From: an uncultured Fluviicola sp.
Lineage (GTDB): Bacteria > Bacteroidota > Bacteroidia > Flavobacteriales_D > Crocinitomicaceae
Reading direction: 5' to 3'
Assembly (NCBI RefSeq): GCF_902168135.1
Contig: NZ_CABHOL010000048.1
Location: forward strand, 1-64,000
DNA: 64,000 nt
Part shown: positions 36,382 through 44,615 of the stretch, piece after piece
How the letters are laid out: every line of letters begins with the position of its first letter
Position numbering within the stretch: position 1 is the first letter of the stretch
The notes under the pieces: generated by a model
Database searches by the model: none
The model's input: only the letters and a program-made list of their open reading frames with translations
What the model was told of the DNA's origin: nothing
Translations under genes and position numbers: made by a program

Positions 36382-37789
36382 AATAATTATTGCTTTTAAA
36401 AAAAGTAACGATTCGTTGATCTATTCTTCTTGAACCCTCTTTCGAGAAATCTTCTATTTGCTGATAACCTGGCAATTGCAACACTGGTGCTTTGATCACT
36501 TCCTTCGGTTGAATCGCATTTTTGATAATCAGAAAAAGATTGTTCTTAATGACATAATTATCAACAGAGTCGAAACCCAAACGTTGATATTCAAACCGCA
36601 AATAATAACACCAAACAAAGGCTTTCTCAATAAACTCCTGCAACTCATTCTCACCAAACTTATCAATGTAATAAATAGTCACGCATTCAAACAAATCTTT
36701 CAGGTAACTTTCTCCCTCACGGTAACTATATTGATTGCGATAAACATATTTTACCAACAATTCCGTAGAAGTACAATCACTATCTAAACTACCAATGGGT
36801 TTTAGGAATTTTTCTTTGAATCGTTCATTAATCCCCAAATAATAATCGATATATTCAAAAAAGCGTCTCCCATTAATCATCAACTGGTCAATTTGAAAGG
36901 GAAAACTCATGTATTGTCTATCAATTTTCCGTTCAACATTCTCATTGTAATTATCTACCAGGTGATGCGCAATTTGCATTGCTTTTACGTATGGAAAACT
37001 TTCAATTTTATCTATGCTAATGCCTTTAAAAAGATCAATATGTTGTTTACCGAAATATCTGGAAGAACGACTATTGCTCCAACCTTTAATTCTAAATAAA
37101 TAATCTGAAAAAAGTGCTGCCAATTTACTTGAAGTATACTTTTCCCAATGATCTACGATTCGCGTTTGTGCATCCCTATCAGAACTATCAAACTCTCTTA
37201 AGTGATAAGCTTTTAATAAATCATGGGGATACAAATCTTTCCCTCTGGAATTCTGTGAATCAAAGAACTGAAAGGCCTCAGTTTCATCCGTAATAAAGAA
37301 AACAACCACCTGAAATTTCAATACAAAGTTCGTAATGGTTTCATCATCGAAATTTTGGATGGATCTTTTAATAAGCTGATAATTCTCGTTAATGGTTTGA
37401 ATGCTTGTTTTATTGGTGTACTCAATAGCTATTGCATCCAGTTTAATTTTTAAATCTTGCAGCAAATTTCTAGTATTCCCCTGGTATCTGGAGTTATCTT
37501 TTGTTTGCTGACATAATGCATAAATGAGTAATCGCAAGGTGGTATAACGTTGCTGACCATCTACAATATCGTGGTAAGTTGTATGAACATCATCTTCTAT
37601 TAACGAATTTTCATGAATAACGATTGTTCCAAAACGATAATGCGATTTCTTGCGAAAACTGTGAATGTCATCTATTAACTGTACTACATTTTTTGAATTC
37701 CATTTGTATGGTCTTTGGTACTCAGGAATTCTGATCTTCTTCAGACTGATGAATTCTTGTATGGAATAGATTTCGGCTCGGTTATTCAT
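36371..37789 (-). CDS. DUF262-domain protein without DUF1524
   Basis: A 472-residue protein with the DUF262 signature in its first 100 residues: IRIPEYQRPYKWNSKNVVQL (about 19-38) and HDIVDGQQRYTTLRLLIYA (about 73-91). A long helical body follows, with no HNH/DUF1524 block at the C-terminus. The central phrase FFDSQNSRGKDLYPHDLLKA also occurs in DUF262 relatives, equivalent to MNSRGEQLEKHEILK of the neighbour. It is therefore the sensor/ATPase-like half alone. It starts 12 bp after hsdS and its stop lies 11 bp inside the next DUF262 gene. A paired, nuclease-less DUF262 could form a heteromeric partner, but this is inference. Confidence 0.85.
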   Translation of the reverse strand: MNNRAEIYSIQEFISLKKIRIPEYQRPYKWNSKNVVQLIDDIHSFRKKSHYRFGTIVIHENSLIEDDVHTTYHDIVDGQQRYTTLRLLIYALCQQTKDNSRYQGNTRNLLQDLKIKLDAIAIEYTNKTSIQTINENYQLIKRSIQNFDDETITNFVLKFQVVVFFITDETEAFQFFDSQNSRGKDLYPHDLLKAYHLREFDSSDRDAQTRIVDHWEKYTSSKLAALFSDYLFRIKGWSNSRSSRYFGKQHIDLFKGISIDKIESFPYVKAMQIAHHLVDNYNENVERKIDRQYMSFPFQIDQLMINGRRFFEYIDYYLGINERFKEKFLKPIGSLDSDCTSTELLVKYVYRNQYSYREGESYLKDLFECVTIYYIDKFGENELQEFIEKAFVWCYYLRFEYQRLGFDSVDNYVIKNNLFLIIKNAIQPKEVIKAPVLQLPGYQQIEDFSKEGSRRIDQRIVTFFKSNNYYAN

Positions 37790-37801
37790 GAATGTGTTTG
37801 T

Positions 37802-39052
37802 TTAGATAAATCTTGTCCTTCCTGTCAACAACTCCTGCATCATGCCCTGCTTTATTTGCCGGGCTTTTGCCAATTGATTATCTAATGTTTCCAGCTCTAT
37901 ATCCATGTCTGACAAAATGGTGGCGATGCGGGTTTGTTCTTCGAGGGATTTTGGAATCATAATTTTAATATTCCCCAAATTTCCTCTTGAAATTCTTTTA
38001 TGAGTAGTTCCTCCAACCTGTTCTAAAACTTGTTTAAACCATTCATCTGTAGAAAGCAGATATAATAAAACCCTTCTATCAAAGACATTAACATCAGGTC
38101 TGTAAATTGTTACATCAACAGAAGTTACACTTTTCCTATCTTCAGTTTTAGGAAAAATACAAACTCTTCCAGCAGGTTCTGCTAAACGGCAAATCAATAA
38201 ATCTCCTTCTAATATTTCCTTGCACTTTAAATCAACAAAGGATTTTTCAGAAATGTATTTTTTATTGCTCTTATTTAAAAATTTACCAACTCCAATATTT
38301 CCAGTTTGAATTAATCTTATCCCTTCTTCTTTTATGTGAATAGCTTCAACCCAATCTCCGTCATTAAATAAATCTCTTTTTTTCTCAGCTATTTCAAAAA
38401 TTGTTTTTTCCTCCCAATCATCTTTCGGAGTTAACAACTTCTGCATTGCACCTTGTTTGATCAGACGTTTTTTATTAACGAGTTTTTCCAGACTTTCGAT
38501 CCAAGTATCCGTGTCACTCAACGCTTCCGCTATAAATTCTTGTTCTGGCAAGGGGGGGAGAGGAATTTGAAAACCTTTAATTTCATTAGAATTAATTCCT
38601 GGTTGTCCACTTCTCATTGAATTAGAAATAATCCAATTTTTGTAATATGTTGTTTGAGTATTGTAGAAAACGAATTTTGAACTTGCTTCCTCAGTATTAA
38701 TTTTTAGTCGAATTAAGAAGCCTGCAAATACTAATCTGCCATCATATTCCTTATACAAATATGTTTTTCCTACACTCGCACCTGTTCTTGCAAATACAAT
38801 TTCATCCTTATTCAAATAATATTTTTCAGAATTTATATTATTCACTGATGATAAATTTTTTTTAATAAAATTCCCTTCATCATCAATATCTGTAATTCTC
38901 AAATAAGTTGGCAAAGCATCATTGTATTTCACAGCTGAGGCATTTATTCCATAATCAGGATTTGACAACAAAATATCTCCTAAACTCATCACCTCCCAAT
39001 CCTCAGGCAACAAACCAATCTCTGTTTGCTTCATTGTCGTTTCCTTCACCAT
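37802..39052 (-). CDS. hsdS: Type I restriction enzyme, S (specificity) subunit
   Basis: A 416-residue DNA-recognition subunit with two target-recognition domains. Each opens with the usual phrase (IGLLPEDWEVMSLGDIL and DDWEEKTIFEIAEKK) and each is followed by a helical conserved repeat (PLPPLPEQEFIAEALSDTDT to KQGAMQKLLT, and IPKSLEEQTRIATILSDMD to KQGMMQELLTG). This internal twofold repeat is diagnostic of HsdS. The start overlaps hsdM by 7 bp; an alternative ATG six codons in (MKQTEIGLLPED) is also credible and would leave a short gap. Both recognition domains look complete, so a bipartite target is expected; the sequence cannot be predicted. Confidence 0.95.
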   Translation of the reverse strand: MVKETTMKQTEIGLLPEDWEVMSLGDILLSNPDYGINASAVKYNDALPTYLRITDIDDEGNFIKKNLSSVNNINSEKYYLNKDEIVFARTGASVGKTYLYKEYDGRLVFAGFLIRLKINTEEASSKFVFYNTQTTYYKNWIISNSMRSGQPGINSNEIKGFQIPLPPLPEQEFIAEALSDTDTWIESLEKLVNKKRLIKQGAMQKLLTPKDDWEEKTIFEIAEKKRDLFNDGDWVEAIHIKEEGIRLIQTGNIGVGKFLNKSNKKYISEKSFVDLKCKEILEGDLLICRLAEPAGRVCIFPKTEDRKSVTSVDVTIYRPDVNVFDRRVLLYLLSTDEWFKQVLEQVGGTTHKRISRGNLGNIKIMIPKSLEEQTRIATILSDMDIELETLDNQLAKARQIKQGMMQELLTGRTRFI

Positions 39053-41484
39053 ACCAATCCCATTTTCTCCAGATGGAGTTTTACTTTTTGAGAAGCCTCA
39101 TTCACTTCTGTTTCTAAAGCTGAAAGGGGATTTTCATACCGATCTGCCAGTTGCTTAATTCGTTGGGTCAAATTTTGGCTCAACTTCTCCTGCTCATTAT
39201 TCAAAGCTTGTTGTAATACGAATGTCCATTTATGGTTAATGACCAAGTCTTTTATTTCAGCTTCGCTTAATAAGGGATACTGTGCAACAATTTTCGCTTC
39301 CAGATTCTCTTTGGCAATTTTAATCAGCTTATTAATACCAGCCAAAGCTTCATGCGTATCGATATAATTTTTAATGTATTTTAATTCTTCTTTGGGTGCT
39401 TTATCTGCTTTACGTGTTTTGTAAAGGTCTTTTACGTTTTTCAAATTGATCTTTTCCAAATCACTGAAAATGCCTTCTTCTCCGCTGTTCTCTTCTTCCA
39501 TTTCAGTAAGAGCTTCCTGGGTTAGGTTCAACTGATTTTCCAACTCTTGTAAAGCATCATACTGTTCTTTAAAGAAATAGTTAATCAACATTGTCGGTGT
39601 TATCATTCTGCCTTCAATTCCAACCAAACCGGAAATGTCTTTATCCGCACTCGTTTTGCCATCTTTCCCTTTCTTACCTTTGATCACCAAACGTGTGAAT
39701 TCATTTCCTGCTTTCCAGCCATCCATTGCAATGCTGTAAAAATCATCCTGCATTGTTTCTCCCCAGTATGCCATAAGATGTTGATACATGGCATATTTAT
39801 TAACCAGTACATTATTCTCAAAATGATCTAGTAAGGATTGAGAAATGCTGTCAATATGCTCTTTCACCGCAAAACCCTCTTTCAAATTATTCCAGTTGTT
39901 TTGCTGTAGGTGTAACCATTTATCAAATTCAGTATGCATAGCAGCATTGAAATTCACAAATTCCGGATGATTGAAAATAGTAGATTTAATGGTTTCGGAA
40001 GATACCTTTAGTTCAAAATACCCCGTTCTTGCCGTACTAAACAATTCAGCTTTCAGTGCTGGAAACAAATCCCAATAAGCCTGTAAAGAATCTATATCTT
40101 TCTGTGGTATTCCACCCAGTAAATGACCACTAAGATCCTGAATATCTTCGGCCTCTTGTGTATCAATATAGCGTGGTATATTAAGATTGTAATCGTTTTT
40201 CTCATCACTGATTTCAGAAATGGAAACCATGCGGCTGAATTTTGGAACCTCTGCAAAAGCATCAAATACATCCGTAATCTTGCGAATATCTTGCTCACGC
40301 AGACGATTCTTGTTACCGTCTTTGACAAATCCCTTGCTGGCATCTATCATAAAAATGCCTTTACGCTGTTCCGCATTTTCTTTATCAAGCACAAGGATAC
40401 ATGCCGGAATTCCTGTTCCATAAAACAAATTGGCAGGTAAACCTATAATTGCTTTAATGTAACCCTTCTTCAGAATGTTCTTACGGATTTCGCCTTCCGC
40501 ATTACCTCGAAACAAAACACCGTGTGGCAATACAACTGCACCTTTTCCTTTCGACTTCAGTGATTGAAGTATGTGTAACAGGAATGCATAATCCCCATTC
40601 TTCTCAGGAGGAACTCCCAAAGCGAAACGATTGTATTCATCACTTTCAATATTTACACCATTACTCCAGCTTTTCAATGAAAATGGTGGATTAGCAACTA
40701 CGTAATCAAACTTTTTCAGACTTCCATCAGCCTCCTTATAGTACGGTCGTGACAAGGTATTATCTGCATAAATTGTCGCCGTTTCAGCCCCATGCAGAAT
40801 CATGTTCATGTGTGCCAGATTGGCTGTGGTAGTTTCTTTTTCCTGTCCGTAAAGGTCAATGTTCTTTCCCGCTTCGTTCATCACCTTAAGCAGCAATGAC
40901 CCAGAACCACATGTGGGATCATAAGCAGTCGTTTGACGAGAAGAATTCTTCTCATTGATACCAATCACTTTTGCCAATATGCGAGAAACTTCTGCTGGTG
41001 TATAAAATTGTCCTTTGGATTTCCCTGATTCGGTTGCAAAATGACGCATGAGGTATTCATACGCATCGCCTAAGATATCATCACCTTCTGCAGAATTGCC
41101 GGAAAAATCAAGGCTCGGATCATTAAAGATCAGAACCAAATTGGAAACAGTATCAATCAGGTCCTTCCCTTTTCCAAGTTTCGATTCATCGTTGAAATCC
41201 GGAAATTCGTTTAGTTTATTTGCTTCCTTAATTGGATTTAGAATTTGCTTGTTGATCTTATCGCCAATTTCATCATTCCCGATAAGATTAACCATATCAT
41301 CAAAACTAGCACCTTCTGGAACTGTTATCGCAGAATAAGGATTTCCCTTGTACTTGTCGGAAACATACTTTACAAATAGCAAAGTCAGCACATAATCTTT
41401 GTATTGAGACGCGTCCATTCCACCGCGTAATTCGTCGCAACTTGCCCAAAGAGAGCTATATAATTCAGATTTTTTTATGGCCAT
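39046..41484 (-). CDS. hsdM: Type I restriction enzyme, M (adenine methyltransferase) subunit, long form
   Basis: An 812-residue N6-adenine methyltransferase. The helical N-terminal HsdM domain includes LRGGMDASQYKDYVLTLLF. The SAM-binding motif I is YDPTCGSGSLLLKV (about 188-201) and the catalytic motif IV is NPPF (about 265-268). The protein is some 250-300 residues longer than compact HsdM proteins; the extra C-terminal part is helical and charged, with a coiled-coil-like LENQLNLTQEALTEMEEENS stretch near 650, and ends RYENPLSALETEVNEASQ. It is the first gene of the operon; TAATTTTG (minus strand, 41496-41503) is a good -7 box 12 bp upstream. It protects host DNA by methylating the HsdS target. 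Confidence 0.95.
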   Translation of the reverse strand: MAIKKSELYSSLWASCDELRGGMDASQYKDYVLTLLFVKYVSDKYKGNPYSAITVPEGASFDDMVNLIGNDEIGDKINKQILNPIKEANKLNEFPDFNDESKLGKGKDLIDTVSNLVLIFNDPSLDFSGNSAEGDDILGDAYEYLMRHFATESGKSKGQFYTPAEVSRILAKVIGINEKNSSRQTTAYDPTCGSGSLLLKVMNEAGKNIDLYGQEKETTTANLAHMNMILHGAETATIYADNTLSRPYYKEADGSLKKFDYVVANPPFSLKSWSNGVNIESDEYNRFALGVPPEKNGDYAFLLHILQSLKSKGKGAVVLPHGVLFRGNAEGEIRKNILKKGYIKAIIGLPANLFYGTGIPACILVLDKENAEQRKGIFMIDASKGFVKDGNKNRLREQDIRKITDVFDAFAEVPKFSRMVSISEISDEKNDYNLNIPRYIDTQEAEDIQDLSGHLLGGIPQKDIDSLQAYWDLFPALKAELFSTARTGYFELKVSSETIKSTIFNHPEFVNFNAAMHTEFDKWLHLQQNNWNNLKEGFAVKEHIDSISQSLLDHFENNVLVNKYAMYQHLMAYWGETMQDDFYSIAMDGWKAGNEFTRLVIKGKKGKDGKTSADKDISGLVGIEGRMITPTMLINYFFKEQYDALQELENQLNLTQEALTEMEEENSGEEGIFSDLEKINLKNVKDLYKTRKADKAPKEELKYIKNYIDTHEALAGINKLIKIAKENLEAKIVAQYPLLSEAEIKDLVINHKWTFVLQQALNNEQEKLSQNLTQRIKQLADRYENPLSALETEVNEASQKVKLHLEKMGLVW

Positions 41485-41495
41485 GTGGTAATTCC

Positions 41496-41503
41496 CAAAA
41501 TTA
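41496..41503 (-). promoter_or_regulatory. -7 promoter box of the hsdM-led operon
   Basis: Read on the minus strand this is TAATTTTG, an exact TAnnTTTG match 11 nt before the hsdM ATG. No convincing TTG is seen at the -33 spacing. A gataagt/acttatc hairpin at about 41539-41556 lies further upstream and may terminate the preceding gene. Confidence 0.5.
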
Positions 41504-41570
41504 AAGCGTTAAAGATAGAAAAAAGCGCCTTTGAGGATAAGTAAAACTTATCTCTTTTAATTCCTATCAA

Positions 41571-41939
41571 TCACTCCTCCCCATCCAAAACCTCATTCAT
41601 CATAAAAATATAGCTGTTTCTTCTGAGCATCATCGTGGTCAATTTATAGATCACTAAAAAGAGGAGTGCTACAGTCATAACCGGAAAGGCCTGTTCACCG
41701 GAATCCACCGCTTTCAAATGAGCAAGCTCTTTGAATAGTTTGATAAATGATTCATCGTCTTTTGGGACAGGTGGGTTTTCATACGAAAGGTACATGTAAA
41801 CACTAATCCCCGCCAGGACAAAAAATCCCGCCAAACTGGTATACCTGACCAGTAACATAAACAAAGAATTTCCGATAGCGCTGGGCTGGTACTTTCGCAG
41901 GCCCCGGATACGCGCAAGAGTTTGTTGAGGTGTTTCCAT
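41571..41939 (-). CDS. Small membrane protein of unknown function
   Basis: A 122-residue protein with two hydrophobic segments (about 26-51, NSLFMLLVRYTSLAGFFVLA, and about 86-101, FPVMTVALLFLVIYKL) separated by an acidic/Lys loop. No family recognised. GC content is closer to the general chromosome than to the restriction operon it precedes, so it probably marks the operon's upstream border. It is separated from the next minus-strand gene by 85 bp without visible features. Confidence 0.6.
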   Translation of the reverse strand: METPQQTLARIRGLRKYQPSAIGNSLFMLLVRYTSLAGFFVLAGISVYMYLSYENPPVPKDDESFIKLFKELAHLKAVDSGEQAFPVMTVALLFLVIYKLTTMMLRRNSYIFMMNEVLDGEE

Positions 41940-42024
41940 ACAGTGAATAGTTTAATAGTAGGAAACAAGTTTACAGAAAAAGAATGAGAAAAAGTAAAAC
42001 CTTTTGAAAAGCGAACTATTTCCC

Positions 42025-42546
42025 CTAAAACACCCGCTCCGGCATTTCCCTCTTCAACCTTCTTCGAATATCCATCGGAAATTCATCGGTCTCTTTCACG
42101 CGCTTGGGAAAAAGCGTATCGAGGTACTGGTAGAAATTGCTTAGTCCGTCCGCTTTGATGAAATAGGCAGCCGTTCGGCCGTTGCGGAAATAATAGGCTG
42201 TACCGCCTTTGAAACTATGGCGATACACCTCCGTCCATTCATCGGGTCGGATCCGTATGAGTTGGGTCCTCTTCCGGAAGAAGAAACTGAATTTACGGAG
42301 CGGCCTCAGGAATACCAATTCTCCATCCAGGTAATAGACTCGGATGTAAGTATTGACCGCGATCTCAAAGACGAGATACCAAATAATGAGGCCCACGATA
42401 AGCGAACCATAATATGCAGGATTCCGGATGACGTTATAAATAAACATTCCGCCAAACGCCAGAAAAAGCATTGAATTAAAGGTCATGGTAAATGCATTAC
42501 TCCACGTTCGCTCCTGACCATCGGTGATAAAGTCCGGTTTTTCCAT
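42025..42546 (-). CDS. Membrane protein of unknown function
   Basis: A 173-residue protein with two hydrophobic helices (about 20-42 and 46-66), then a soluble domain with strands (YIRVYYLDGELVFLRPLRKF, TAYYFRNGRTAAYFI) and a basic C-terminus. The layout, a TM pair followed by a PH-like domain, resembles the proteins at 25452, 47716 and 60103, so it may belong to a loose family of such proteins here, but I cannot name it. Confidence 0.6.
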   Translation of the reverse strand: MEKPDFITDGQERTWSNAFTMTFNSMLFLAFGGMFIYNVIRNPAYYGSLIVGLIIWYLVFEIAVNTYIRVYYLDGELVFLRPLRKFSFFFRKRTQLIRIRPDEWTEVYRHSFKGGTAYYFRNGRTAAYFIKADGLSNFYQYLDTLFPKRVKETDEFPMDIRRRLKREMPERVF

Positions 42547-42567
42547 ACGCTAAAAATACTCAAATAA

Positions 42568-42771
42568 GATTTTGAATCCATTTTAACTAATGACGAGTGT
42601 TTTTTGAAAATTAAAGATTTAACCTTTTTGGCGGATCGATACCAGTTGCCAAAACACACAATTACACGACCTGTAGGAATAGCACAGAATTTTCCAATCA
42701 TTACCCGTCCTTCAGATCTATTGGAAGAAGCGACAGCCGGCCGATCTGCTATCAATCCCGAAAAGTGCTAA
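42568..42771 (+). pseudogene. Start-less reading frame of 67 codons, possible gene remnant
   Basis: After a TAA at 42565 a frame stays open to TAA at 42769-42771 and reads like protein (DLTFLADRYQLPKHTITRPV and on to LLEEATAGRSAINPEKC) but has no ATG; only a TTG at 42604 is available. A perfect 10-bp-stem hairpin begins at its stop. It might be the 3' relic of a deleted gene. Weak: it rests on residue composition only. Confidence 0.25.
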
Positions 42772-42802
42772 TCCTGTAGTGTTTGCAAAACAACTACAGG
42801 AT
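42771..42802. terminator. Hairpin with perfect 10-bp stem
   Basis: atcctgtagt (42771-42780) pairs with actacaggat (42793-42802) around a 12-nt loop. There is no strong T-run, so terminator activity is uncertain. It marks the left end of a repeat-rich, gene-poor stretch reaching 43912. Confidence 0.5.
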
Positions 42803-42859
42803 TGCATTTTGGATCCTGATCCCGCCTTTTCGTGGATTGATCAAGATCGGCAGGTTGGC

Positions 42860-42985
42860 TGAAAGCTGTAATTGTGCAAAGGCGTTTTTGCTACTTTTTG
42901 GGCCTGTACAAGAGGCCGCAAAGCGGGTGAAGACGAAACAGTGACAAACGTTAGTGCGAAAACTGTAAGGTAAGTAGGGAGACAA
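42860..42985 (-). repeat. Partial inverted copy (D) of the structured intergenic repeat
   Basis: Read on the minus strand this has cttaccttacagttttcgca and ctaacgtttgtcactgtttc, matching the 3' half of the repeats at 44616 and 51919. After gtcttca the sequence diverges. No coding is supported. Confidence 0.65.
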
Positions 42986-43074
42986 AGAGGATCGTTAGGA
43001 GATGTTGGAAATTTAAGCGGACAACACTGATTGCAAACCCTTCAACTACCCCATAAATTCCAACAAGCTCGCTT

Positions 43075-43410
43075 AATTAACCACAAGGCGCACCAGGCAC
43101 ACAAGGTTTATTTTCTATCATTAACAGGGATTACCAAAGAAGATGATCCCTTTTTAGTTATCCTCCGAAGCCAAAAACAAATCAACTTAGGGGATTTAAA
43201 AACCGGCCCTTATGCTGAAGATGTAGAAAATTTGTTTTTTGGAGCGTTGCCGAACCCCTGTTTGAACTCAGTCCTCGACTTTTTTGTAAAAAAAGACGCA
43301 AAGGACGTTTGTGAGTTGGGGTACAGGCAGTGCCGGAAAACTTAATTTTCAAGTCTTCGAATACAGGCCTAGACCTTTTTGTTACTTTTTGGGGCAATGC
43401 CAAAAAGTAA
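43075..43410 (+). repeat. Structured intergenic repeat, partial copy C
   Basis: It begins aattaaccacaaggcgcacc, as copy A does, followed by a terminator-like hairpin (gggatta...tgatccc plus T-run). The middle differs from A and B. It ends with the hairpin ttactttttgg-ggcaatg-ccaaaaagtaa (43382-43410), whose 7-nt loop GGCAATG is the same as in copies A and B although the stem is different. A 104-codon frame over it is not convincing. Confidence 0.65.
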
Positions 43411-43538
43411 GATTGATCTGGCAGGTATGCTTTCTGCTGTTTACTAGTCAATCCCCCATACATTTCAATAACCCCGATAAACAAAAAAGCACTCCCACAC
43501 AAACATCCCCCTTCTCACCTACCGCAATTCGAGAACCT

Positions 43539-43757
43539 ACCCTATACAAACACTCACACCAACGTAAACAAACCCAAACATGAGGGCAAGCATCTCCCCG
43601 CAGCTGTGCTGCAACTGCACAACACACCCCAAACAAACCCGCAGACAACCCCATACAAACACAAAGTGCACCCCATACAAAGACAGAATACACCCTATAC
43701 AAAGACAGAGTGCACCCTGTACAAAGCCGGAGCACATCCCAAACAAGTCCCTGAAAA
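43539..43757 (+). repeat. Degenerate 22-bp tandem repeat array
   Basis: The clearest units are contiguous at 43626, 43648, 43670, 43692, 43714 and 43736, with consensus accccatacaaagacagag plus 3 bases. An outlying unit, accctatacaaacactcaca plus cc, starts at 43539 in nearly the same phase. Because 22 is not a multiple of three, the frames over it change phrase each unit and are unlikely to code. The array is C/A-rich on the plus strand. Confidence 0.75.
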
Positions 43758-43912
43758 CAAAAAAAACAGGATAATTCAAACCGACACTTTGAAAAACCAC
43801 GGGAGTGTTTCACTCAATAAAACGCCTGATTTAACGAGCGTTAACAACTGTCCCCCAGTGTTTTGGCACAATATTCCCGACTGGTATTACGATACTATAA
43901 AAAATAGAAGTC

Positions 43913-44587
43913 ATGAACAAGTCAACATTGCACCACATGGCGATGTACCAGAATGTACTCGCGGTGGTAAAGGACCATCAAAGCAGCTGGAACGGGATTC
44001 CGGCAATTGTATCTGTAGTAAGTCAATTCGAAACCTTGCTAAATAACCTGGGAAGCCGCCTCACCGGACAAAACAGCATCACACAGGGAATCAGCGAAGA
44101 AAAACAGGTGTTCCTGGATCAACTGATCAAAGACATGAGCCTGCTCAAAAAAGGACTGTTCCTGTATGCCACACAGGCAAACGACCTGGCATTGCGTGCG
44201 CGCCACAAAGAGTCGCTGACTTTATTGAAACGAACTTCGGCAGACCGCTTGCAGGTTCTAAGTACGGTCTTGTTGGAAGACCTGGAAACATATGAAAGCT
44301 TCCTGCCCGATTTTGGGATTACAACTACGCAAATCCAGGCATTCCGCGACCATGCCGGACTTATCGAAGAACGCAAGAACAGTGTGAGGCAGGCCATCAT
44401 TGAGCGCTCGCTGGAGACCAAATCCATCAAAGAACTCGAAAAGCAGCTCAACAAACTGCTCATCGAACAACTCGACCGCTTCATCAGCCTGTTCCAAAGC
44501 ACCAACAATCCCTTCTACGTGACCTACAAGGCCGCGCGCAGGATTATCGGGAAAAGCGGCCCGGGTAGTACTAAGCCAGCAGTTTAA
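43913..44587 (+). CDS. Unrecognised helical protein in a repeat island
   Basis: A 224-residue, almost entirely helical protein with no signal peptide or TM segment. Residues 1-60 hold MAMYQNVLAVVKDHQSSWNG; the centre is charged with the phrase KGLFLYATQANDLALRARHK; helices follow to about 200; the C-terminus is basic, KAARRIIGKSGPG plus a short tail. I do not recognise the family. It sits between two direct copies of the same intergenic repeat (43075 and 44616), directly after a 22-bp tandem array. A diverged copy of its last codons is found at 45061-45142 behind the second repeat, showing that the gene plus repeat was once duplicated. GC content resembles the chromosome, not the restriction operon. 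Confidence 0.7.
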   Translation: MNKSTLHHMAMYQNVLAVVKDHQSSWNGIPAIVSVVSQFETLLNNLGSRLTGQNSITQGISEEKQVFLDQLIKDMSLLKKGLFLYATQANDLALRARHKESLTLLKRTSADRLQVLSTVLLEDLETYESFLPDFGITTTQIQAFRDHAGLIEERKNSVRQAIIERSLETKSIKELEKQLNKLLIEQLDRFISLFQSTNNPFYVTYKAARRIIGKSGPGSTKPAV

Positions 44588-44615
44588 CCACAACGGAGCG
44601 TGATGCCAAGGGTAT

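Noticed and set aside
42483-42755. 90-codon minus-strand frame
   Set aside because: It overlaps the N-terminus of the membrane protein at 42025-42546 in another frame and has no protein-like features.
43031-43345. 104-codon frame over repeat copy C
   Set aside because: It covers a noncoding repeat whose other copies do not preserve the frame.
43539-43757. Possible CRISPR array
   Set aside because: Units are contiguous with no unique spacers, degenerate, and no cas gene is in the window.
43860-43885. TTGGCACA sequence resembling a sigma-54 -24 element
   Set aside because: No GC doublet follows at the -12 spacing.
43606-44046. 146-codon frame over the 22-bp tandem array
   Set aside because: The repeat length is not a multiple of three and the frame runs on into the start of the real gene in another frame.
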